The notes beneath the pieces are model-generated. The model saw only the letters and a program-made list of their open reading frames with translations, was not told the DNA's origin and ran no database searches. The translations under genes were made by a program, and so were the position numbers. Below, in pieces: positions 54,327 to 61,251 of a stretch of 64,000 nucleotides of DNA. The stretch spans positions 124,001 to 188,000 of the forward strand of contig NZ_JASVWF010000004.1 of the NCBI RefSeq assembly GCF_030286555.1, read 5' to 3'. Position 1 is the first letter of the stretch. Each line of letters opens with the position of its first letter. Source of the stretch: Actinomycetospora termitidis. Its GTDB lineage: Bacteria; Actinomycetota; Actinomycetes; Mycobacteriales; Pseudonocardiaceae.

Positions 54327-55094
54327 GTGGGACTGCTCGACGGCAAGCGCATCCTGATCACGGGGATCATCACGGACGCGTCGATCGCGTTCCACGTCGC
54401 GAAGGCGGCGCAGGAGGCGGGCGCGACCGTCGTCGTCACCGCGTTCGGCCGGGTGTCTCTGGTGAAGCGGATCGCGCAGCGCCTGCCCGAGCCCGCGCCG
54501 GTGATCGAGCTCGACGTGCAGAACCAGGAGCACCTCGACGGGCTGGCCGACGCCGTCCGCGAGCACGTCGACGGCCTGGACGGCGTCCTGCACTCGATCG
54601 GCTTCGCCCCCGCCTCGGCGCTGGGGGAGGGGGCGTTCCTGAACGCCCCGTGGTCGGACGTCGCGACCGCCATCGAGGTGTCGGCGTACTCGCTGAAGTC
54701 GCTCGCGGTGGCGTGCAAGCCGCTGATGGGCCGCGGGTCGAGCATCGTCGGGATGGACTTCGACAACCGCGTGGCGTGGCCGGCCTACGACTGGATGGGC
54801 GTCGCCAAGAGCGCTCTCGAGTCGACCACCCGCTACCTCGCGCGGGACCTCGGCCCCGACGGCATCCGGGTCAACCTGGTCGCCGCGGGCCCGCTGAAGA
54901 CGATGGCCGCGAAGTCGATCCCCGGCTTCCAGTCGTTCGAGCAGGCCTGGACCGACCGCGCCCCGCTGGGCTGGGACCTCTCCGACCCGACACCGGTGGC
55001 GAAGACCGCGTGCGCGCTGCTCTCGGACTACATGCCGACCACGACCGGCGAGATGGTCCACGCCGACGGCGGTTTCCACGCGGTCGGCGTCTGA
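54327..55094 (+). CDS. fabI: Enoyl-ACP reductase, InhA type
   Basis: NADH-dependent last reduction of the type II fatty acid cycle. The product is 255 residues. GIITDASIAFHVAKAA is the nucleotide site, S90 sits in HSIGFAP (InhA S94 equivalent), and catalytic Y154 and K161 are in YDWMGVAKSALES. AAGGAGAA precedes the GTG start. The sequence is closest to mycobacterial InhA rather than E. coli FabI, as expected for this synteny block. Confidence 0.95.
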   Translation: MGLLDGKRILITGIITDASIAFHVAKAAQEAGATVVVTAFGRVSLVKRIAQRLPEPAPVIELDVQNQEHLDGLADAVREHVDGLDGVLHSIGFAPASALGEGAFLNAPWSDVATAIEVSAYSLKSLAVACKPLMGRGSSIVGMDFDNRVAWPAYDWMGVAKSALESTTRYLARDLGPDGIRVNLVAAGPLKTMAAKSIPGFQSFEQAWTDRAPLGWDLSDPTPVAKTACALLSDYMPTTTGEMVHADGGFHAVGV

Positions 55095-55114
55095 CCCTTC
55101 CCGACGACGGGTCG
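55095..55114 (+). repeat. 20-base element directly after the fabI stop (copy B)
   Basis: Identical to the 20 bases after the ctaB stop at 7398-7417 and at the same zero distance from the stop codon. Here it is followed at once by a strong hairpin at 55118. Confidence 0.6.
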
Positions 55115-55117
55115 AGA

Positions 55118-55164
55118 GGACCCTCATCGGGCCGCCGGGAGGTCGGCGACCCCGATGAGGGTCC
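55118..55164. terminator. Bidirectional hairpin between fabI and the M50-like gene
   Basis: GGACCCTCATCGGG (55118-55131) pairs perfectly with CCCGATGAGGGTCC (55151-55164); flanking GAG/CTC extends the stem past one mismatch. The loop is about 19 bases. It lies in a convergent gap. Confidence 0.85.
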
Positions 55165-55208
55165 GCTCGTCACGCGTGGCCCCGGCGTCCCGCTGCGCCC
55201 TGCTCCGG

Positions 55209-55913
55209 TCACGCCTGCTCGTTGAACGGCCACACCCCGTCCGGCCACGCCTCGCCGAGGAACAGCAACCGTCCGCCCGCGTAGAGGCAGGCGAGCGCGA
55301 CGATCACCCAGAACGCCTGCCACGCGAGCGCCGGGACCAGGGTCAACGACTGCATCCGTGCGGCGTCGGACGGCGCCTGCCGGCTCATGATCACCGATGC
55401 CCGCACGCCGCCGAGCAGCAGCCACCACACGACCACGATGGCCAGCGCGACCTGCAGCTCGTTGCTTCCCTGCCAGAGCGCCAACACGACCCCGGCGAGA
55501 GCAACAAGGGTGACGACGTTGGCGAGGGCACTGCCGGCGATGACGAAGGTGATCGCGAGGATCACGACGACTCCGGCGAGGACGCCCCAGGCGTTTCCGT
55601 CCGCGAGGACAGCGGCGCCTCCCAGGCCGAGTAGCGGCGGGCCGAGATAGCCCGCAGGTACCACCAGGTAGAGCCCGACACCCCACTCCCCGGTCTTCGA
55701 CTCCGTGTATCCGCCTCCACCATCGGAGAGATGGACTCCACGGAGGCCCCGGAAAGTCAGGACGTTCATCAGGGCATGAGCACCTTCGTGGGTCAGCGTG
55801 GGGATCGACCCGGCCCACGAACCCGTGAACACCACGAGCAGCAGGGCGACGAAGCCGGCGCCGTAGACCACCGGTTCGCCCACGATCGAGACGTCGATCA
55901 GTTCGTCCACCAC
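55209..55913 (-). CDS. M50-like membrane metallopeptidase family protein
   Basis: A 234-residue protein with about six hydrophobic segments. A zinc-site HExxH appears as H42-E43-G-A-H46 (LTHEGAHALMNVLTF), like M50B-type site-2 protease relatives in actinobacteria. A second zinc ligand motif is not obvious, so activity is uncertain. The GTG start at 55913 is divergent from the ferrochelatase gene. Confidence 0.75.
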   Translation of the reverse strand: MVDELIDVSIVGEPVVYGAGFVALLLVVFTGSWAGSIPTLTHEGAHALMNVLTFRGLRGVHLSDGGGGYTESKTGEWGVGLYLVVPAGYLGPPLLGLGGAAVLADGNAWGVLAGVVVILAITFVIAGSALANVVTLVALAGVVLALWQGSNELQVALAIVVVWWLLLGGVRASVIMSRQAPSDAARMQSLTLVPALAWQAFWVIVALACLYAGGRLLFLGEAWPDGVWPFNEQA

Positions 55914-56053
55914 GCCCCCCGCGCTCCGTCGACGAGCCCCCTCGCCGTGCGTAGTCAGAAGATAGATCGACTCACCCGTTCGTGGAGATAGGCCGTTCGG
56001 GGCAGTTCGCGATCACAGGTGGCGGGCACCGCGAGACGGGGAACGATGAAGGG

Positions 56054-57124
56054 GTGAGCACCACCCCGTACGACGCCGTCCTCGTCCTGTCCTTCGGTGG
56101 CCCCGAGGCCCCGGAGGAGGTCCGCCCCTTCCTGGAGAACGTCACCCGTGGGCGCGGCGTCCCGCCGGAGCGGCTGGACGCGGTCGAGGAGCACTACCAG
56201 CACTTCGGCGGGGTCAGTCCGATCAACGCCCTCAACCGGGAGCTGATCGCGGCGTTGCGTCGGGAGCTCACGGCGGCGGGACTCGATCTGCCGGTCTACT
56301 TCGGCAACCGCAACTGGCACCCGTTCGCCGAGGACACCGTCACCGAGATGGCCCGGGACGGCGTGACGAACGCGTTGGTCTTCGCGACCAGCGCCTACGG
56401 CGGCTACTCGGCCTGCCGGCAGTACCACGAGGACGTCGCGCGAGCCCGCGAGGCGTGCATCGAGCGCACCGGCGGCGCCCCGGACCTGACGAAGCTCCGG
56501 CACTTCTACGACCACCCGCTGTTCGTCGAGTCCGTGGCCGACGGCGTCCGGGCCGCCCGGGAGAAGCTGGACGCGGGGCACGACGCCCGGCTGGTGTTCA
56601 CGGCCCACTCGATCCCGGTCTCCGCCGACGAGACGGCCGGGTTGCCCTCGGAGGGCGGGCACCGCTACTCACGGCAGATGAGCGAGGCGGCGCAGCTCGT
56701 GGCGGACGCGGTCGGGGCCGAGGACCACGACCTCGTCTGGCAGTCCCGCTCCGGCCCCCCGCAGATCCCGTGGCTGGAGCCGGACATCGTCGACCACCTG
56801 GACACGCTGCACGAGAAGGGCGTACCCGCCGTCGTCGTGAGCCCGGTCGGGTTCGTCTCCGACCACCTCGAGGTCGTCTGGGACCTCGACAACGAGGCCT
56901 CCGAGCACGCCGGCGAGATCGGCATGGGCTTCGCCCGGGCGGCCAGCGCCGGGTCGGACCCGCGGTTCGTGCGGATGATCGTCGAGCTGATCACCGAGCA
57001 GGTCGCCGACGCCGCCCCGCGCGCCCTCGGCACGGCCCCGCGCGCCGGGGTCGGCTGCAACGGGAACCTGTGCGCCCCGGGGTGCTGCGAACCGCCGGCT
57101 CGGCGCCGCCCTGCGTCCTCCTGA
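56054..57124 (+). CDS. hemH: Ferrochelatase (coproporphyrin type, [2Fe-2S] class)
   Basis: Inserts iron into the porphyrin in heme synthesis; actinobacterial enzymes use coproporphyrin III (CpfC). The product is 356 residues, with VLSFGGPEAPEEVRPFLENV at the N-terminus and FTAHSIP carrying a conserved histidine. The C-terminus has CNGNLCAPGCCEPP (C335, C340, C344, C345), as needed for a [2Fe-2S] cluster together with an internal cysteine (C121 or C135). The GTG at 56054 is chosen because homologues start just before YDAVLVLSFGG. It complements ctaA and ctaB here. Confidence 0.93.
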   Translation: MSTTPYDAVLVLSFGGPEAPEEVRPFLENVTRGRGVPPERLDAVEEHYQHFGGVSPINALNRELIAALRRELTAAGLDLPVYFGNRNWHPFAEDTVTEMARDGVTNALVFATSAYGGYSACRQYHEDVARAREACIERTGGAPDLTKLRHFYDHPLFVESVADGVRAAREKLDAGHDARLVFTAHSIPVSADETAGLPSEGGHRYSRQMSEAAQLVADAVGAEDHDLVWQSRSGPPQIPWLEPDIVDHLDTLHEKGVPAVVVSPVGFVSDHLEVVWDLDNEASEHAGEIGMGFARAASAGSDPRFVRMIVELITEQVADAAPRALGTAPRAGVGCNGNLCAPGCCEPPARRRPASS

Positions 57125-57129
57125 GCGGC

Positions 57130-57177
57130 ACGAACGGGTCGTTCGTCACGCAAGAAGGTGACGAACGGCCCGTTCGT
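57130..57177. terminator. Bidirectional hairpin after the ferrochelatase gene
   Basis: Bases 57130-57149 (starting ACGAACGGGTCGTTCG) pair with 57158-57177 over 20 bp with a single T-G wobble, around an 8-base loop. It lies 6 bp after the hemH stop in a convergent gap and shares the ACGAACGG base with the hairpins at 19645 and 45630. Confidence 0.88.
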
Positions 57178-57205
57178 ACGAAACGAGGGGCGGGGCCGGA
57201 GCCGA

Positions 57206-57997
57206 TCAGGCCGCCGACAGCACCCGCACGGTCTCGGCCACGGCCGCCACACGCGCCGCCCGGACCGCCGTGGCCAGCGGGCGCAGGGCGTCAGTGCGGG
57301 CCAGCGCGGCCCCTGACGTCAGCGCGCCGCCCGGATCGTCTCCGGAGGCCGCGACGAGGATCGCCTCCACCTCGTCGGCGTGCTGCAGCACCCGCAGCGG
57401 CCGTCCTGGGGTCCCGCTCGGCCACGTCGGCTGCGGACGACGGCGCAGCGTCGCCGCGATCTCCTCCCGCACCCCGGCCCGGGGCCAGGCGACGTCCATC
57501 GCCGCCAGCGTCGAGGCGGCGTCGCGCACGCCCGAGCGCAGGTCGGCCTCGGCGTCCGGCAGCGACGGGTGGGCCTGCGGGGGCACGGTGTCCACCTCGA
57601 ACGCCGTCCACCGCAGCACCCCGTCGGCGACGACCGACGGCACCACCGCGAGCCCGGCCCCTGCGAACACCGCGCACTCGCCGACCTCCAGGGCCGCCGT
57701 GCGCAACGCGTCCGGGCCGGGCAGACCGCGCACGTCCCCGGGCGCCGGCAGGACCACCCGGGCGTCGAGGCCGAGCGGTCCGCACCGCTGCCGCAGCAGC
57801 ACCAGCAGGGCTCCGAGCGCCGAGCCGGCGTGGTCGGGGGTCGGCAGGTCGGTGGCCGCGGCCACGCCGATGTCGGCCGCCACCACGTCGTGCGCCTCCG
57901 ACCACGGGGTCAGGGCGTCGAGGACGTCGTCGGCCGCCGCGGCGCCGGCGACCCACGCCGCGCTCCACACCGCCAGGGACGCGCTCGCTGCAGGCAT
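57206..57997 (-). CDS. Conserved actinobacterial hypothetical protein
   Basis: A 263-residue Ala-rich, mostly soluble protein (SLAVWSAAWVAGAAAADDVL, later AALEVGECAVFAGAGLAVVP). No catalytic motif recognised. It lies tail-to-tail with the ferrochelatase gene as Rv1486c does in M. tuberculosis, and its size is similar. Function unknown. Confidence 0.8.
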   Translation of the reverse strand: MPAASASLAVWSAAWVAGAAAADDVLDALTPWSEAHDVVAADIGVAAATDLPTPDHAGSALGALLVLLRQRCGPLGLDARVVLPAPGDVRGLPGPDALRTAALEVGECAVFAGAGLAVVPSVVADGVLRWTAFEVDTVPPQAHPSLPDAEADLRSGVRDAASTLAAMDVAWPRAGVREEIAATLRRRPQPTWPSGTPGRPLRVLQHADEVEAILVAASGDDPGGALTSGAALARTDALRPLATAVRAARVAAVAETVRVLSAA

Positions 57998-58016
57998 CCC
58001 TCCAGGCTAACGATCC

Positions 58017-59864
58017 TCAGAAGTTGGAGATCACGTCGTTGAACACCTTCCGGAGGGTCGACGGGTCCCGGGCGTCGTAGGCGTAGCCGCCCGAGCTCAG
58101 GGCGATCTGGTCGAGCTTCGCGTACCCGCCGTCCTCGCTCCCGGCGTCCGGGCTGTAGGCGATCGCGAACAGGCGCGTCGGACGGGTGGGGTCGGACGCG
58201 ACGGCGCGCATGGTCTCTGCGACGGCGTCCGGGCGGGTGTCGTCGGTCTCCTCGCCGTCGGTCAGCAGTACGAGGGCGTTGATCCGTCCGGGGTCCGCGG
58301 TGCTCCGGATCTGCGTGATGGCGTCGCGGGCGGTCCGGTAGATCGCGGTGTTCCCGGTCGGGACGAAGTCCGGCGGGAACGCCCGCGCGACGATGTCGGC
58401 CGGCGTGTTCCCCGACCCCGGTGGTCCCACCGTCGTCGGTGGGGCCGGGCGGTAGGGCGGCGACCCGGAGCTGAAGGTCCACACGCCGAGGGTGTCGCCC
58501 GGCCGCAGCCGGGCGAGCGCCCCCGCCGCCTGCTGCTGCACGGCCTCCAGGCGGGACTGGCCGTCCTTCGGGCAGGCCTCCTGCCGCGCGGGTGCGACGG
58601 GCGGGATCCAGGAGGCCTCGCAGGCCATCGACCCGGAGGTGTCGACGGCCAGCGTGAGGTTGGCGGGCTTGCGCAGTCGCGTCGACCAGAGGTCGACGGC
58701 CCGGGTCACGACCTCCGCGGACGGGACCGGGAGCGTCGGGCCTCCCTCCTCCGCCGGGTGCGTGGTGCGCTCCAGGGCGGGGTCGGCACTCCCGTCGCTG
58801 CCCCGGAACCCGTTGGCCCGCAGCTCGTCCTGCTGAGCGGGTTCACCGAACCAGGAGCGCAGGTCGTCCGCCGCGGCCCGGGTCTCCGCCGAGGTCTCCG
58901 GCCAGCCGAGGGTGACCCAGGGGTTGTCGGAGACGAAGGTCCCGTCCCGAGGGACGAACGAGACGAGCTGTTCGGCCGGGGCCGTCGCGCCCACCGGTGC
59001 GGGCACGTCGGCCTCCGGGTTGCCCCGGTTGTAGTCCCACACCGCCTTCTCCTGCACGGCGATGGCGCCGACGTAGGCGGACGGGCTGCCCCGCTTGACG
59101 GCGGCGTCGGCCATGTTCCGCAGGAACTCCTGCTCGGTGTTCCCGTAGTGGACGACGCCGCTCTCGATCCGCTGCTCGAGGTCCAGCGCGCGCGGGTCGT
59201 CCATCAGCTCCGGGCGGTCGAGCGCGCCGGGCACGCCCGGGGTCGAGGCGAAGGCGCCGAGCAGGGCGAACAGGCCCGGGGTGGACAGTGCGGGGTTGGT
59301 CTTGCCCAGGGTGAACGAGCCGGACGACACGGCCCCGGCGAGGTCCGGCCAGCCGAGCGTCGCGCGTGGCCAGCCGAAGCGCGCGCGGGCGACCGACTCG
59401 GGCACGGCGAGCACCACGCGGTTCTGGGCGATCGACCGGGACGGGTCCACGTCGGTGGGGATCGCCGGGGGCGGGCCCGTGGTCCCGGGCGGAGCCGGCT
59501 CGGTCGTCCGCCTGCGGTTGGCCACCCCGAGCCAGACGCTCGACGACGGCGTCCACACGTCCGGACGCGGGCCGAGGGAGTCGTCCCAGCCGTGGGCGAG
59601 GACGTCGACGGCGATCCCCGACGGCACGCCCACGACGGTCGCGTCCGCGCACCGGCCCGGCTGCCGGTCGTACCGGGCGACCATGCTCTCGACGAGCGCC
59701 GACTTCTCCGTGGACGACGCCACCACGAGGGGTGTGCGCGAGGTGCACGCCGCTCCGCCGCCTCCGGGCCCCGTCGTCGAGGCGTTCCACACCACGACCC
59801 CGGCGACCAGCACGAACACGACGCTCAGGACGAGCGGGGCGAGCCGGCGGACGCGTCCGGACAT
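58017..59864 (-). CDS. Membrane-anchored solute-binding-like / VWA fusion protein
   Basis: A 615-residue protein. One N-terminal helix (LAPLVLSVVFVLVAGVVV) is followed by an extracellular type-2 binding-protein-like region of ~340 residues (PLVVASSTEKSALVESMVAR, DVWTPSSSVWLGVA, FVPRDGTFVSDNPWV). A C-terminal VWA domain has its metal site at D408 (VDTSGSMACEA) and LVLLTDGEETDD. It has no lipobox and no ABC permease nearby. ATG overlaps the upstream gene's stop by one base. Likely a surface sensor or adhesin-like receptor; function unproven. Confidence 0.82.
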   Translation of the reverse strand: MSGRVRRLAPLVLSVVFVLVAGVVVWNASTTGPGGGGAACTSRTPLVVASSTEKSALVESMVARYDRQPGRCADATVVGVPSGIAVDVLAHGWDDSLGPRPDVWTPSSSVWLGVANRRRTTEPAPPGTTGPPPAIPTDVDPSRSIAQNRVVLAVPESVARARFGWPRATLGWPDLAGAVSSGSFTLGKTNPALSTPGLFALLGAFASTPGVPGALDRPELMDDPRALDLEQRIESGVVHYGNTEQEFLRNMADAAVKRGSPSAYVGAIAVQEKAVWDYNRGNPEADVPAPVGATAPAEQLVSFVPRDGTFVSDNPWVTLGWPETSAETRAAADDLRSWFGEPAQQDELRANGFRGSDGSADPALERTTHPAEEGGPTLPVPSAEVVTRAVDLWSTRLRKPANLTLAVDTSGSMACEASWIPPVAPARQEACPKDGQSRLEAVQQQAAGALARLRPGDTLGVWTFSSGSPPYRPAPPTTVGPPGSGNTPADIVARAFPPDFVPTGNTAIYRTARDAITQIRSTADPGRINALVLLTDGEETDDTRPDAVAETMRAVASDPTRPTRLFAIAYSPDAGSEDGGYAKLDQIALSSGGYAYDARDPSTLRKVFNDVISNF

Positions 59865-61225
59865 CACGCGCACCGGTCCGCGGAGTAGCGGAGCCCCAGG
59901 GCCTGGAGGCCGCTGGCGTCGTCGAAGGCCGACAGCAGGTACACGACCTGGCACGGGTCGCCCTGCGGGGTGAAGCCCAACGGACCGGAGGCCCCGTCGT
60001 AGTCGATGTCGGTCGCGGGGTTCTGCCGGAGCAGGGCGACGCACGCGGCGTAGTCCGCGCACTTCTGTCCGCCGCGGGTCACCTGCGGGAGCTGGGTGGC
60101 GATCCTCGCCGGGTCGTCGGTCCCCGCCGCGGCCGCCGCGAGGGAGACGGCGATCACGGCGTCGTAGGCCTGCGCGCCGTGCGTCAGGTCCGCGAGACCG
60201 CCCCGGAACGCCTTGAGCCGCTCGTTGAAGCCCGGGTCGGCCCACGGGACGAAACCCCGGAAACCGGCCAGCCGACCCGGCGCGCCCGGGGAGGCCTGCT
60301 GGGCGAAGGTGTTGAACAGGAAACCCTCGCTGCCGTACATCTTCCGGTTCGCCGGGGTGACGCCCCGGCTCAGGAGGTTGTTGACGAGGCCCGCGACCTC
60401 GGTGAACCCGACGAAGACGATGCCGTCGTACGGCGCCCCCGCGAGCTGACCGGCGATGTCGTTGAAGCGGGGCGCCTCCGGGTCGTAGGTCAGCACCGTC
60501 GTAGGGACCGAGCGCCCCTTCAAGTCCTCGACGATCGAGTCCGACAGGTCGGTCGCGTAGGGCTCGGTGCTCGTCACGACCGCGACGTTGCGGTTGCCGT
60601 CCTCGGCGACCAGGGCGGCGAGCGCCCCGCCCTGCACGTCGTTCGACGACGCCGTGCGGAAGAACAGGCCGCCGTCCGGGGCGTCCGACAGGGCGGAGAG
60701 GGTGCTCGCGGGCGACACCATCACGCGTCCGGCGCCGGTGAGGGCCGGGTAGGCCGCCGACGAGTCCACGGAGGCGGACGGGCCGACGACCGCGTCGGTG
60801 CCCGCGGTCAGCAGCGCCGTCGCCGCCGCGCACGTCGCGCCCGAGCCCGGGACCCCCGAGTCGCGCTGAGTCCCGGGTCCCAGCGGGGCGAGCCCGAGCC
60901 CGGGGACCCCGCCGGCCGCGCTCACGTCCCGGACCGCCATCTCCGTCGCGGCCGTGAGGGCGGGGCCGGTCGCGTCGAGCTCCCGCCCCGTCAGCGGGAC
61001 GATGGTCCCGATCGTCAGGACGCCGTCCACCGGGCTGCGGCCACCGGCCGGTGGCGGGCCGCAGGGGGACGGCGGAGCCGGCGCGACCGAGTCCGGGATC
61101 GGGGTCACGGGGGGCGGGGCGCCGTCCTGGCCGCTCGCGCCCCGCACGACGACCACCGCGACCACGAGGAACACGACGGTCAGGACGACGGGCAGGGCGC
61201 GCCGGAGACGCGCGGCGGTCGACAT
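59864..61225 (-). CDS. Membrane-anchored type-1 periplasmic binding protein
   Basis: A 453-residue protein with an N-terminal helix (ALPVVLTVVFLVVAVVVV), a Pro-rich linker and a Leu/Ile/Val-receptor-like domain: GTIVPLTGRELDATGPALT, AVVGPSASVDSSAAYPAL, FFRTASSNDVQGGALAALV and GFTPQGDPCQVVYLL. Its anchor closely resembles that of the next gene. It lacks a lipobox and any ABC transporter partner, so ligand sensing is more likely than transport. GGAGG lies before the ATG at 61223-61225, 26 bp after the SEDS-PBP gene. Confidence 0.85.
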   Translation of the reverse strand: MSTAARLRRALPVVLTVVFLVVAVVVVRGASGQDGAPPPVTPIPDSVAPAPPSPCGPPPAGGRSPVDGVLTIGTIVPLTGRELDATGPALTAATEMAVRDVSAAGGVPGLGLAPLGPGTQRDSGVPGSGATCAAATALLTAGTDAVVGPSASVDSSAAYPALTGAGRVMVSPASTLSALSDAPDGGLFFRTASSNDVQGGALAALVAEDGNRNVAVVTSTEPYATDLSDSIVEDLKGRSVPTTVLTYDPEAPRFNDIAGQLAGAPYDGIVFVGFTEVAGLVNNLLSRGVTPANRKMYGSEGFLFNTFAQQASPGAPGRLAGFRGFVPWADPGFNERLKAFRGGLADLTHGAQAYDAVIAVSLAAAAAGTDDPARIATQLPQVTRGGQKCADYAACVALLRQNPATDIDYDGASGPLGFTPQGDPCQVVYLLSAFDDASGLQALGLRYSADRCA

Positions 61226-61251
61226 GGTCGGGCCTCCTTCGACGGGACGGT

